From Paragordius varius (taxonomy: Eukaryota; Nematomorpha): DNA of 64,000 nt. The stretch's first letter is position 1, and every line of letters begins with the position of its first letter. The translations under genes and the position numbers were made by a program. The notes under the pieces were generated by a model that was not told the origin of the DNA, did not search any database, and worked only from the letters and a program-made list of their open reading frames with translations. The DNA is taken from assembly GCA_964247055.1 (NCBI GenBank), contig OZ176054.1:6200001-6264000 (forward strand), read 5' to 3'. This document shows, in pieces, positions 23,034 through 36,175 of the stretch.

Positions 23034-26000
23034 ATGTCCAATACAGTCAAATTGTATATATATGAATTATCCAAAGGAATGGCTAAATCCTTTTCTGCCA
23101 TGTTATTAGGTAATTTTTGTAAGTTATAATAGGAACACCAATTGATGGGATCTGGCATACATCGATCGTTATATTCGGATATGAATATTTTTATGGGAAA
23201 GGCGGGATTCAGCAATGTTATCCGGTACATTTGGCTTTAAATTAAATATTATGGTATTTTATAAAATCATTTGTAATAGGTTTAGGTTAAAAATGTAATG
23301 CAACTAAACCAGTTTTATGCGCTACTGATAATCGTATTCAGTTACTAAAATATAGCGAAACCCAGTTGCAAATAAAAAACGCTTTTTAATGCTATAACCA
23401 TTAATAAATAAAATTTTAAGTTTATTTGTTTTATAGAAAAAATAACACTAGACAACAACAAATTTTGACTTTTTTAACTGCCATTCTTGTAAATTTTAAA
23501 TTTATTTCATTAAAGCACAGAAATAGCATATAAAATAAATTGGTCTAACACCTAAAAATTTTTTTAATTAAGGTTTACCGATGATTTTTTGCCCCGATCA
23601 TTGAACTCGAAATTTTCAAAATTAAAAGTTTTAGATATATAGCCATGTATTTTATATCATTCGTAAGAGGACGATTAACTGTTACTTTCGAATGGTAGTT
23701 GGTCATTTTAATCAATCTGATGTAAATGTTATTTGGATTTATATGGTAATTAATAACCCTTAAAAAAGTCAAAAATTTACACGCAAACTAATTTAACAAT
23801 CATAATATTTATATATAATTCAGGGCTTGGAACCGGTTCAAAAAAATGTAACCGGAACCGCGTTGGTTTTTACGAATTTAAAAATAGAACCGGGCAGTTT
23901 CTGAAATTTTTGAACCGGAACCATAATGGTTCTTAAACAAGCCGAACCGGAACCCCGTTGGTTTATTAAAAATTTAGCGGTTCCGGAACCGGTTCTTTGC
24001 ATTTAGAACCGGTTCAATTTTTGGTTCCTGACTTTTGATTAAATGATTTTTTATAAAATTATTATAATAATAATCCAACCAAAATATTAACAATTATATA
24101 ATTGCCAAATGTATAGTGTAGCATAATAAATGAATCAAATTATAAAAATATAATAGGGAAATGTATAATTACAAAGGTATATAATGAGTGTTAAACTAAG
24201 TATGGCATCTAAAAATTCTATATTTAACTTTGAAAATTATTACACCAAGCAATACGCTGGTCAAACTGCTTCTCTGGTCTTTCTATATAAAAGTCAAAAA
24301 AAAATTTCAACGGGAACCTGCATGTACGAACATATATATTATAAATAAACTTGAATGACTATTAGTTTTTTTAGAACAGCCTAATCACCCAAAATTGAGA
24401 GGTGTCGCTAATATAATATTAGGCGCTTAGTTTTAGGTTTCAAATTTGACTTATTTAATATTTAGTGGTACAATCAAATTTAAATAATAAAATAAAATTT
24501 TTATAATAAAAATCATATGGGAACCAGTAATTAAGGGGGTTGAATAGTTCCTGAACGGTTAGAACCGCAACCGGGTTGGGTCCTACAAATTTATAGATAG
24601 AACCGGGGTGGTTCCCGGGGAAGCGGAACCGGACCCGCGTTGGTTCCATCCCAATGGAACCGGTTCTTGTTAAAATCCCAGGAACCGGGTTCCGGTTCCA
24701 TGCGGTTCCGGTTCCAAGCCCTGATATAGTTTTAAGGTAGGATCAGTAAAAAATAAAAAAAATCTTTTAAGCTTTTGGTTTGCTTTGAATATTATTATCA
24801 ATATTATTTTACCTAGGGGATATTAAATTGCATAGTTATGACTGTAAATTTATTACATAATCGTTAAAAAGATTGTTTTTTATCTTTAAATTTTGAAATT
24901 ATAAGCCGCTGAAAGAAAATAAATTAATGTTGACGAGATGTAATTATTTAAAAACTTAAAAATAACGGTTTTGAATGACAAAAGCAATATAGATGTGTTT
25001 TCAAGAAAACTTGTGTTATTTTTTTTGGAGTTTCAATGCCATCTACACAAAGTTTGAGCTATTTTAATCCATTAGTTTTAAAAATATATTAAGAATAAAG
25101 CTCTCGCTTCGCCCCTTTGTCGGTTCCTATGCCCAATATTAACTATCAATGTACAACATATTAGTATGCATTTTACAGAGTTTATATTACTCTTTCGAAT
25201 GATATAATATAAATAAGCATTTGTTTTTATTTTTATTGAAATTTTTATAAAGAAGGCGCATAAACACAAATTATACAAAATTATTTTGTGAAATTATAAT
25301 TTTTATTTCAGATTTACTGTTAAAATAATAGTAAATATCAGAAAATGCAAAAAGCTCGAACGGCAGAAAAATTTGTTGTCTAGTTTAACTATTACTCTGT
25401 TACCTTAGCTCTTGAAATAAATACATGAATAGTTATATGGATAAACGTTTTCCAAATACCCCATTAAAAGTTATTTATAAAATAAATACTAGTTTAATTT
25501 GAACATAAATATAAATATATTTGTGCCATCATACATTAATTTATAACATGCGATTTAAATTGTATATTTTTGCGTTTTGTTTTGTGGGCTTAAGTTTTTT
25601 TAATTATGAACTAAAATAATTGAAAATATTTTGTGATTAAGTTGTTTGTAAATTTTTATATATGTATTTGATTTATGTTTAATATTTATTCCTATTAGAT
25701 TAATGTTTGTTATTTAATTAAATATTGATTGAAGTTACAAAAAAAGTTATAGCCCATATATTCTATACATGTGGCAAGTTTCATAAAGCTACACCTTATA
25801 ATTTGGAATAAATTTCTAAATTAACATGTATAGGCAGGCGAGTGCTAAAGCTTACATGGATCCTATACTATCTTTCACGTTCCTATTTATCGTTTAAAAC
25901 TCGTTTCCCGTAATTTTTAAATAACAAATTTTATGTATAACCTTGGACAAAATTTTAGACTTTGGACACTTTCTAATTCACATTTTTTCACAATTATATT

Positions 26001-29000
26001 AAACAAAAATATGTTGTAAATCGTATTGGTGGGTAATTTATAAGGGCATTCTATTGTTAATTACGCCCATTGAAAAACACTTACATCCATAAATAATTTC
26101 CATATGAGAAAAAAAATTAAATAAAAATATTTTTTGGGCATTTTTTAAAATGACAATCACCAACTTTGATGTTTTGCGATTTATCTTCTTTATGGTGGAA
26201 ATAGCGGTACGCATGTAATTCAAAAAATATAAAAAACGCATTATTATAAATTAATGACATAATTGATATTAAAATATTTTTAGGAAATCAAGTCACCATT
26301 TCATCAGAAGTTTATTTGAAATTGGGTAGATGATAAAAAGCCATTAATTATGATGTTTGTATTTAGAATAATATAATTTGAAATTCCTAATGGAATAATG
26401 AGGAGTTTTATATTTAATTTTTTGGAACTTGGTTTTTTTTTGCGAAATGCATTAAATTTTCCAGGAGGATGGGGCTAACCACAGGGGATAATTAAAAATA
26501 AGTGGCAAAATTAATAAGAAATATCCATTTAATTGGGTCTACATACAGGAAGACTTATTTTAAATACACGTTTTTTGGGAAATTGATTGCATGCATCCCT
26601 ATGATATAAATTAATAATCAATTTATTAAAATGAATAAAGGCAAAAATGCCGACGTTACGCGATTTAGATTATCACGTCAAAAAAGGATTTAAAATGTAT
26701 GCTTTGCTTGCAATTTTTTTTTGTTGAAGCTTTTATGATATTTAAAAATAGAAAAAACGGTACATTAACAAAATTAAGATATTTTAAACATTTTTTTGAT
26801 TGATGCTGAATATTTCTATCATCAGAATTGTTAAAAAGATTTGTCTTTTAAGATTAAATATTAATTAACAAAAAAACTTAAATATAAAGATGAATAAATA
26901 TTTTAAAATTTTGAGGTGATTATTTATATAAAACGAGCTCATTGTACAACCAAATATTTGAGACTTTCTGGTCCATACATAAAATTTAATATTCAAATAT
27001 TGCTTTTTAAATGGTTTATAATATATTTTCATTTTTTTGGAATGAAGTATTTAGCTGTTACCATTAAACTATTTATCATAATGGCTGATTATTTGATATG
27101 GAGCAATTAGCGCAAAAGTGTCGATATTTTTCTTGAATATCTCTTAAAGCCCAAAAAACACGATTTATTCTTTCATAGAGTAAAAATTGTTGTTGCAATT
27201 TTCGTTATAAGTAAATGACATATTTCACTACCTTCCTTTAAATTAATATAAAATAATCTTGATAATTGAAACAGGTCGTCTTTATAAGCGCAACCTATAA
27301 AATTGGTAAAATTAGTTTTATAAGGACTAAAGTTATTTTAAATGGTAAAACGTATTTTCTACGAATGAACTACTAAAACGAATGCCGAAAACCATGTTAT
27401 AAATTTATTTAGGGTAGAACGGGATATAAACCTAATATTTAATGGCAAGGAAATATCATGTCAATAATTTACTTTGCCTTTTTTATTTTTTTTTTCGCAA
27501 TATTATAAATGGCTACTAATAAAATCTTGAATAAAAGTAATCATAATACTAGTCATCAAATTTTGACTTTTTTAACTGCCATTCTTATAAATTTAAAATT
27601 TATTTCATCAAAGTACATAAATAGTGCATGTGATAAAATTAGTTTAACACCTATAGTTAGGGTTTACCGAAAATTTTGGGTCAGATCTAACATACTCGAA
27701 ATCAATTAACAGTTTTAGATATAGAGCCATGTATATATATCATTCGAAAGAGCGCCAAAAACTATCTTTCGAATCGTAGTTAGTCATTTTAAACAATCTG
27801 ATGTAAAAGTTATTTGGGTTTATATGGTTAAATTTTTCAACCCTTAAATCAGTCAAAAAACTTTACCTACAAACTAATTTAAAAATCATATAAATCATTT
27901 TAATATAATAAGGGTTACACTAATATAAAATTTAAAAAAATCTTTGAAAAAGCTTTTGGCTTACTTTTTAATAAAAATTAATATTATCAAAATTATTTTA
28001 CATAGTGGATATAAAATGTATAGTTATAACGGTAAATTTATTACATTATGGTTATTAAAGATCAAGAATACCTTAACCTATACTTTTAGTGTTTAATATT
28101 ATAAAATTATAAGCTTATTAAATAAAATTAATTAATATTTATGAAATGGTTATTTTTTAAAAAACAAAAAAATTAAAAATGGCTCTTTTGAATGACATTG
28201 TTTTAATCAAAAAATTCTTGTGTTATCTTTTATTGCCATTCATTGCCATTTACACAAAGTTTGAGCTATTTTCACCTATTGGTTATAAAAATATTATATT
28301 TAGAAAAACGCTCGCGCTTTGCGCGTTTGTCCCTCCCTATGCCCAATATTAACTATCGATGTAAAACATAATATGTGTTTTTAGAGTTTTCTTTATTTCG
28401 AATGAGATATTACAAATGGGCATTTGTTGTATACTTTCAAAAAAAAACATTTTTTAGTAAAATTTTGAAATTAAATAAAATTCTTTGGTATTATAATTTT
28501 TATTTCATATTAACTAAAATGATAGTATATCCGAAATAAAAAACTCGAGTGGCAGAAAAAATTGTTGTCCACTGTAATGTATTTATTACACAGTGTGCAA
28601 AAAAGAGGGTTAATATTTTTAACAAAATTTTTTTTTCATGAGATACCTAATGACCAGCGAATTCATTGCAGTAAAAATATTTGTTTCTATTTTTTAAATT
28701 TGATAATCGAAATCGGACAAAAAGTGAAAATTATAGATGATTAAGGATAATTCAAAAAATAATGAAGACGAGATATTTTGGTTTATTATCATTATAGGAG
28801 ATATTTTCAATATATAAATACTCTAAAATCATATAATTAGGATTTCTATAAAATCTCAGTTCAAAAAATAGCGTATTTCTATAACACACTCAAAAGACAA
28901 AAATTTTTTTATGAAACTATATCAAAATAATTTTTTATTTACTAGACTATTAAAATCTTAACATTCATATTATATTGAGTAAAAAAAACTTATATATCAA

Positions 29001-30789
29001 AATAAAACCAAAAAATATTGTTTTTTATTTTTTCATTTTTTTATCTGGTTTATGAGTGTATAAAAAATTTATACTGTTTTATTTTGGAATTTTACATGAA
29101 AATTAATGTTTTAACTGAAATCTGTACGGATTTTTGGTTAATTTTTCACTTGTAAATTTAATTTTGAATTAGTTAATATATTTTATCATTCCCTCTCATA
29201 TGAAATTTTAAATAAAACAGTATACCCATTTAAACCAGATGACAAAAAATTAAAAAATAAAACAATATTTGTTGGTTTTATTTTGATAGATAAGTTTTTT
29301 ACAATATGAATGTTAAGATTTTAATAATGAGTTTAGTTGGTAAATAATTTAAAAAAAGTTTTATAAAAAACATTTGGCCTTTTAAGTTTTTTAAAAAACG
29401 CATCTTTTGTGAGATTCTATCGAAACCTTAACTATATGATTTTAGGCTAATATATTGAATATATCTCCTAAAATTTTAATAAACCATAATATCTCAACAT
29501 AATCATTATATTTTAATTAACCTATATTATCTTTAATTTTCACTTTTTGCCCGATTTCGATTTTCTCTTAATATTTCAAAAACTAGGTCGTTAACAATTT
29601 TAAATATTTACGGCAAATGAATACGAGGGTCATAAGCTATCTCACGAAAAAAATTATTTTGTAAAAAATTTTTTTGCACACAGTGTACACAATTTTTCTA
29701 GTCTATAGAGAATTTGAAACAGTTTTCAAAAATAAGAAATTTTATTTTCATTATATAATAAAATATGATACACTATGTGTTTACGATGGCCAATTCATAT
29801 CATTATCTGCCAATTGGTAATACGGTAGCGTATGAAAATAAACAAAAATTGTCCATAATAAAATAAACAAATTTAAGTTATAACAGTGGTACTCCCAAAA
29901 AATATTAATAGGACCAATAAAGTATTTTTCTTACCTTATGGGCCATTCACAATATAATACAGACAAATATTGCATAGCTATTTGGTACATATGCAGTTCA
30001 AAACAGTGGTTTATTTACGATTAAGCTCTAGGATTAAAACTACCCAATATGTCATCGCGGACAAAAGAGAAAGTCATGAAGTGTTAAAATCAATGAGAGC
30101 TTTTCAAATAAAGGGTCGATTTTATATAGTATTTTTGTTAATAAATAAAAGCTAACACCTCCTAATTTGTTTAAAAAATCTGTCCAACTGCCCACTAATG
30201 CTCTACAATTTAGTCTATTTTATTTGAATAATTAGAAAAAAATTAAATGCTGAATCAGATGAAATTATTTAATTTTATCATTTACTTTAAAATGATGAGA
30301 TTTTTATTATTTTGATATTTCCAATTAATTGGAACTTTTAAACTGGTCACAATCAAGGTTATATATATACATTCAAAATCAGTCAGACCCAATACTACAT
30401 ATAAAGATTTGGCAGATATTTTATAATTATTGGTTTTTGCATTGTGTAAAGGTAACTCAAAATCTAACGATACACGTTATATATTTTTGCGCCTTGCATC
30501 TGTCTTTTTTTCAATTTCTAAATATTTTTCGTTCGTTTTTACGTTTCAGATGATATCGCTTGCATTGGTTTTTTTATATTACGAAATTTCATTCATCGGA
30601 TTTTAAAAACCACACATCATTAAGTGTTTTCTCTAGCATAGTATGGATGGATGGCAAATAGGATTGAATTTCATTTTTTTGTTTTAATCAACATTTATTA
30701 TGAATATTAAGATAAAAATAATCAAAAATTTGTAGAAATATATATGTATGTTAACTATTTCACCGGATAAATATTGAGAGCAAAATGAT

Positions 30790-30820
<31 letters not shown>

Positions 30821-31867
30821 CAAAACTAAGCTAGCTAGCTATATATTATTTTTATTCACAATATATAATAATTGATCGAAAAAATATTTTATCATTTTTT
30901 ACATTGTATTGTAATCTATATATAAATTTTTTTTCGCGCTTGTGTGAAAATTACGGGTTAATACATTAAATATGGTTTCCGATCTAATTCTACCATTATT
31001 ATTCGTATTTTAACAAAAGGGTCAAACTATAGTGGGAGCCCCTGACGAAATTATTGATTTGGGCGAAACGCAAATCGATTTTGAATTATTTAACGAATAT
31101 CTCAACACACTTAAACAAACGAATTTTAGGTAGTAACTTTTTTCAGTTAATATGATTTGTAATGTGTATTTAATATCTATTTTCATTGAAATTTAATGTA
31201 CTATAATAAAATGCATTTTAAGCCAATTCATAAACTTATAAGCTTAAATCTCAATTACCAAACGAAATAATTCGATCCAGCCAAATTTTGAATTCGAAAA
31301 ATTGAGATAATCTTTTTTAATTTTATGGCCATCACAATTTTACAATTACTGTTATAAATAAATGTTTTTAGAGGTCCTGAATATCACCTTTTCAGATACA
31401 ATTGCAACACATTTACAAATGAGCTTGCTCAATTTTTGACTGGAAACACCATACCTACCTATATTACAGATCTTCCAAATCAAGTTTTAGCTAGGTGTGT
31501 TTATTTATTTTATTACTTTTTTCTAATTATCAACATTCAAAGGTGTGTAAAGTGATATATCAAACAAAATTAATTATTTTTTAAAATTTCCAAATGAAAT
31601 AGCCCATTCGGTCCAGTGTTACAAAATTATCTTGAAACGTTTGAAGACGCATTACAAATCGCACAACCATTCGAAGATATTCAGTCTTGTCAATCATTAC
31701 TATCTTCATCGGTGACACATAGCACAGTTTCAACGACACAAACTAATATAATTGCTAGAAATATACCGATAATTCATAATAATTCTCATACTCAATCAAA
31801 TGAACATACGCAAAATGATTTTCCTAAATCAGATACGAATAAAGAGTCATCTAAAGACAGACAATAA
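23034..31867 (+). CDS. DESI1: Desumoylating isopeptidase 1 (PPPDE peptidase)
   Basis: PPPDE-family cysteine isopeptidase; family members remove SUMO or ubiquitin, and palmitoyl groups, from proteins. Exons 23034-23109, 23133-23224, 31020-31129, 31372-31494 and 31603-31867 join in phase to 221 residues. Seen: the N-terminal [13 protein letters not shown] strand, the catalytic histidine in [17 protein letters not shown] (residue ~40), [15 protein letters not shown], the catalytic cysteine in [18 protein letters not shown] and the [13 protein letters not shown] segment. All are collinear with animal DESI1. The C-terminal ~70 residues are S/T/N/Q-rich and longer than usual. Intron 1 is only 23 nt. 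Intron 2 is 7.8 kb and holds two copies of repeat R2, a hAT MITE and a fold-back element. The ATG at 23034 is the first in frame. A PUL-domain gene follows 158 bp after the stop. Confidence 0.95.
23110..23132 (+). other. Ultra-short 23-nt intron of DESI1
   Basis: Begins GTAATTTTTG and ends TATAATAG. Splicing joins the SFSAMLLG coding strand to [10 protein letters not shown], exactly as in the conserved protein. Reading through meets TAA within ten codons. Removal of 23 nt also changes frame. Confidence 0.85.
23455..25390. repeat. Dispersed repeat R2, copy A (interrupted by a hAT MITE)
   Basis: Collinear with copy B at 27535-28575 once the 903-bp insertion at 23821-24723 is removed. Shared blocks include TTTTGACTTTTTTAACTGCC, AAGTTTTAGATATA, ATCAATCTGATGTAAA, the GC-containing CTCTCGCTTCGC (CTCGCGCTTTGC in B), CCTATGCCCAATATTAACTA and GGCAGAAAAA. 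Both copies are in the same orientation in DESI1 intron 2. Non-coding, class unknown. Confidence 0.8.
23821..24723. mobile_element. 903-bp nonautonomous hAT element rich in GGAACCGG motifs
   Basis: Termini CAGGGCTTGGAACCGG and its complement CCGGTTCCAAGCCCTG. Flanks ATATAATT (left) and ATATAGTT (right) form an 8-bp target duplication with one change. Many GGAACCGG/GGTTCCGG repeats fill both subterminal ~200 bp, as expected for clustered transposase-binding sites, while the middle is AT-rich and without coding capacity. Its absence from the paralogous repeat copy at 27535-28575 marks the insertion. Confidence 0.9.
25391..27534. other. Intronic stretch between the R2 copies
   Basis: Part of DESI1 intron 2. 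AT-rich, without convincing open frames, terminal repeats or RNA genes. Confidence 0.5.
27535..28575. repeat. Dispersed repeat R2, copy B
   Basis: Second, uninterrupted copy of the repeat at 23455-25390, in direct orientation. It keeps TTTTGACTTTTTTAACTGCC near the start and CTCGAGTGGCAGAAAAAATT near the end. At the position of the hAT insertion it has only AT-rich sequence (AATCATTTTAATATAATAAG), a paralogous empty site. The fold-back element at 28589 sits just beyond its end. Confidence 0.8.
28589..29685. mobile_element. 1.1-kb fold-back (long-TIR) mariner-like element
   Basis: Begins CACAGTGTGCAAAAAA and ends TTTTTTTGCACACAGTG, flanked on each side by TA (28587-28588, 29686-29687). The inverted repeat extends almost through the whole element: arms of roughly 530 bp share, for example, GAAATCGGACAAAAAGTGAA with its complement near 29545-29565, and TCTCCTATAATGATAAT-like blocks. 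Only a short spacer (~29110-29170) separates the arms. No transposase frame. Tc1/mariner affinity is inferred from the TA flank and the CAGTGTG-type end. Confidence 0.85.
29688..31019. other. Rest of DESI1 intron 2
   Basis: AT-rich intron without recognised elements apart from a TA run at 30790-30817. The acceptor TTTTAACAAAAG precedes the exon at 31020. Confidence 0.5.
30790..30817. repeat. (AT)n microsatellite
   Basis: Perfect AT dinucleotide run in DESI1 intron 2. Confidence 0.9.
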
Positions 31868-32025
31868 TAAATAATTGTGAATTATAATTTTGTGAATCAT
31901 ACTCTCCTATATTAAAACTACCTACATTCTATTCATACGTCTTCCAACAAATAATATATTTATTTAGCAAATTAACAATATTTATATAATAAATTTCCTA
32001 TCTTCCAAAACAAAATACAAAAATA
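31868..32025. promoter_or_regulatory. 158-bp gap between DESI1 stop and PUL-gene start
   Basis: Same-strand genes with only 158 bp between TAA and ATG. It must contain the DESI1 polyadenylation site (AATAAATTT-like motifs occur) and the promoter or trans-splice acceptor of the next gene. Polycistronic transcription is possible but unproven. Confidence 0.4.
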
Positions 32026-35000
32026 ATGGCATCTGCCGGTTCTGCGTCTCCGACCACGGGGACGAAAAAAATTCCAAAATCTTCCGACAACAAAATTGAG
32101 GATTTACCAACTATCGAAAGTTTTGAGGATCCCAATAAACCGGATTTATTCGTAAACGTTGAGGTAAAGTTATTATATGAATTTATGGAAAAAAATTATT
32201 TTACTTGAAATTTTTTATGTTATATTTCAATTAAATCGAATATATAATATATCATATATTTAAAATATTTTAGGCCACAGTTCTTTACAATAAAATGAAA
32301 GAAAAAATGCAATCCAAAATCAGTGCAGAGGAATTGAAATTATTGGATGAATGTCACACCTACATAATAACCGAGGATCCCTTATGGTGCATCAATGATA
32401 ATCATGCCCAATTTTTATGTGAGTTGAAAAATGTTTTTAACTAAAAAAATATTTCAAAAACATTTTTTTCGAATTTTCGGTACTATTCTTCAAGTAATGA
32501 TATAATAATTACTCTTTTTACGCAATTTTGTGGTCGGATTTTAATTTTATTGATTATCTTATTTTAATTACATGTAATATCTCTATTTTGCTTTATAAAT
32601 GACATCAAACCATATATATATATACCATTTACACTTCAAATTCACCCTCGAACAATTCATATTCACCCTAAAATAATTTAGTGTTTTTTAAGGATTAAAA
32701 ATTATTTCTTTTTTTATCTTTTTAAAACATGAAATTTTGTTTAAAATTAAAATAATAAACTATCCCATAAATATATATTTTATTTAAATGATCAGGTGTA
32801 TTAGCCCGAAAACACTCAATTTATTTTTACAATGAATTTGAATTCTTTAAGGGTAATTTAAATAGTAAATGGTATTTATATCATTTAGTCAAAATCCTTC
32901 ATGATACCAGTGGAACGTTTACAAAGGAGGATAAATTACTGGTTCTACAAATGCTTCAGTTGCTTGTCCTTAGTTTTGATTATATACTGGTGGTTAAGCA
33001 TGAAAGTACACACGGGTTAATGTCTTACATACAAAAATTTGAAACGTTGAGTCCAGAAGAAAAAGTGGCTATCCTTATACTAGTAAATTTTATAGTTTTC
33101 CATACTTTTATAAATCCAGAATTTAAAAATATATATGACAATAAACACCCATGTTATTGGTTATAGCTCTTTGTTTTAAAATGCAAATTATAAAATAGAG
33201 ATTGGTAAATAATCAAATAAGTATTTTACCATTGTTATTATATCATTTTTATAAGATAAATTATGGTTTAAAAAGTATGGTTGTCTTATGAAAAAAATAT
33301 GTTTTTATATTTTTACGTTTTGTCCATATTAATTTAATTTTAATTGTATTTTAAGCAAGTAAAAACGAAAAAAAATTCATACTTGCTCACACAAAACCCG
33401 TATAACCAATATTTATTAAGTTGTTTAGTGTAAATTTAAAGGTTTCTTTCATCAAATAAAAAATATTAATATTTATCCAACAATCATCGACTTCATAAAA
33501 ACATAATTAGCTTTACGCGGATTTTCGATACTAAATATTTTAATTTTTAAATTAAATATTGTCCGATTTTAGCTAAGCGTATTTAACAAATTAATACATA
33601 TAAATAAGCGCTCATAAATATATTTGAATATGCTGTATTTTTAAATATTTTTTGGATAAGTATAGAAACGACTCTTTTAAGAATAAAATACCGGTTTTAT
33701 TTATTATCAATAATGGTATTTATTTATCAAACAGTTTCCTAAATCTAAAGAATGAGCTCGCACCTTTAAATTTTTATTTTATGTAATATTATTAGTTATG
33801 TAACTGTTGTTACACCAAAACGGGCTTTTATTACCTAACTTCCATGAGTGAATGGCCAGAAAATCATCCTGTTACCTATAACAATGGAACAATTGTCTCT
33901 AAAATCGTTAGCGATTGTTTAACCAACAAAGAGAAAAATTTGACACTCTATGATTTAGCTTGCAATTTGGTTTGGCATTTAGCAGCTCATAAAGTAATAT
34001 ATATTTATATAATATTTGAAAATTAAAGGCGTAAAACATGAAATTATCAAGGTCCATTTTTATATAAATTTTTTATATAATTATCAATAATTAAAACTTT
34101 TAGAGAATTTGCCAAAACGATAGACCTTTATAATTTTTATTTACCATTTTATAAAATAACCATTTTTTTCAAATTTTGCACCTAAAAAAGCATATTTATC
34201 TATTAAGATTCCGGAAGAAATGGCAATGGATATTTCCATTTCATTACTTCAGGCTGTTAAGACGGAGAAAGACGAAAAAATACGTAAGTATTAAGTTTAA
34301 TAACGTCTTAAAACCATTATGATATTACTAATTTATTTTTTTAAATAAATTATTTTCAGGAATTATCATTAGCCGATTATGTTTTAAAAAATTATGATGT
34401 ATTTTTTGACTGTTAGTTTATTTATCTGCTGCTTTATATAAATTAAAGTTATTTAAAGCATAGTAATATAGGAGGGATAAAGTAGTCATGTTTGGAACTC
34501 AATTTTGAATTCGAAAGCCTATTTTATCCTACCTTATTATATTTTCTTTTATAATACGTTTATTTATAATGCGGTTTATGTATTTTTAAACAAATATTAT
34601 TTTCAATTAAATCGGTCATATATTATACCCCTTTATTTTTATATTAACATTCTTTTTTTAGTGTATGCTTGTTTGGTTGCCCTCAACAGTTTTTTGAGCA
34701 TCACACCGGAGGTAATTATATTAAATTTATCTTAAAATCGTTAATGCGCACCCCTGAAGCTATTAATGCATATCAAAAAATGGTTACACATATTAGTTTG
34801 AGTTTTTGTTCCTTTAGTTGAATTGTGAAATTCAGATTGGAAACCATTGATTTTTTTTAATTTTTTATAAAATGTTAATATCTTTATTATTTTATTGTTT
34901 TCTAGATTCGAAGTAGTAAAAAGTATTTTTCAGAGAATAGTTGCACACATAATAATGGCTATATATTTACGTTCAATTCAAATAATTTGGTTATCTTCCA

Positions 35001-35354
35001 ATTTTTCTGTATGCAACTAAAATTAGACCATTTGATTAAAAAAATGGTTCCTAAAAGGTTTTTTTAGAAGTATTTTTTTAATTAACAACCGTTTTTTAAA
35101 AATGTGGATCGGCTTAAAGCGCATGGAACTACAACCAAAAATTGTTATTGCTTACATCCATTTTTGAAAGCGAAAAATAAAAAAAATAATTCTAAATCTT
35201 TAACATTTTTGGGCAGATTCAAACTCTTTGCCAAGTGATGGAATTAAAGATGGATGAATACAAGGGAGCTTCGGAGCGTGTTGACGATATGATCGCGGAA
35301 ATAAAACTTAAACTTGATCGAAAATTACCGGTTCCTGGAACATCTACCACATAA
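32026..35354 (+). CDS. PUL-domain protein, seven exons
   Basis: 312 residues from exons 32026-32163, 32274-32418, 32889-33082, 33796-33993, 34208-34283, 34662-34711 and 35217-35354; every phase closes. Residues ~1-40 are a low-complexity S/T/K/P region. The remainder is helical, with armadillo-like segments LLVLQMLQLLVLSFDY, NLTLYDLACNLVWHLAAHK, PEEMAMDISISLLQAVKTEKDEK and YACLVALNSFLSITPE. These match the order and style of the PUL domain (PLAA/Ufd3/Lub1), which binds the C-terminal tail of Cdc48/p97. The link is by pattern, not alignment, so it is moderately sure. PUL domains are fused to PPPDE domains in other eukaryotes; here DESI1 is the adjacent upstream gene, supporting a shared ubiquitin/SUMO-related role. 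Intron 2 contains an M1 MITE. Confidence 0.75.
32625..32872. mobile_element. M1 family MITE, copy 3
   Basis: 248 bp in intron 2 of the PUL gene, with TA on both sides. Ends CCATTTACACTTCAAATTCA and TTTAAATAGTAAATGG. The internal TTAGCCCGAAAACAC block is the complement of the block in the other copies, so this copy is in the opposite orientation. Confidence 0.8.
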
Positions 35355-36175
35355 AATGCAAATATTTTTATATATAAATATTTTCCCTTAAAAATATTAT
35401 TTCTAAATAGATACAATATTAATTAAAAAAAATAACAATCGAACCCTTAAAGCTTATGAGCAATGTTACATAATTTATGCAATGTCTTGAAATAAATGAA
35501 ACTAAATCGCCATATATGAGTTATAAAAATCCATGGCACATAATCTATACTTTTAAGTATTAATATCAGAAATTCAATAAATCGATATATTAAAAAATTA
35601 ATAAATTATTAATTTATCGATTTAAAAAGAATTAAGGCACAAAAAATGGTTTTACTCCACTATAATCGATAAATTCAATAAAATTATTATTGGATATCGA
35701 TATATAATACATAATAATCTTATATTCGATCATTATATTGATTATATAGATTCAGGTACTTAAACGCACTGTTTTTGGGATAAGATAAATCAATACAAAC
35801 ATATTATAGGCGTAATTTAAAATGTAGCACAAAATAAATTTTGGCCATATAATTTTTCAATATCAAAAAGAGGAAGAAATAAAAGCAATATATTGATTTC
35901 CATTAAAATTTAGGCGTTAAATAGATAGTAAATTATTAAAATTTGTCAAAAACAATGATACTTTTATGATAAGAAGTACCATTATTAGACTTTGAAAGAA
36001 AAAAACTATAATGTTTATTTTTATTTGGTCAAAATTTAAATCAATTTTTTACTATGGACATCTGCCTACAAATTTCCAATCGATCGATATTATTATTGAT
36101 TTGCAACCAACTGATCAATAACCTAAAAATTATATTGTTTTCCACATTATAGAGTCCTGTGCTTGAAAAAGGACA
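35355..36175. other. Intergenic stretch after the PUL gene
   Basis: AT-rich, several ATCGAT-type short inverted motifs between 35590 and 35750. No gene recognised. Confidence 0.5.
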
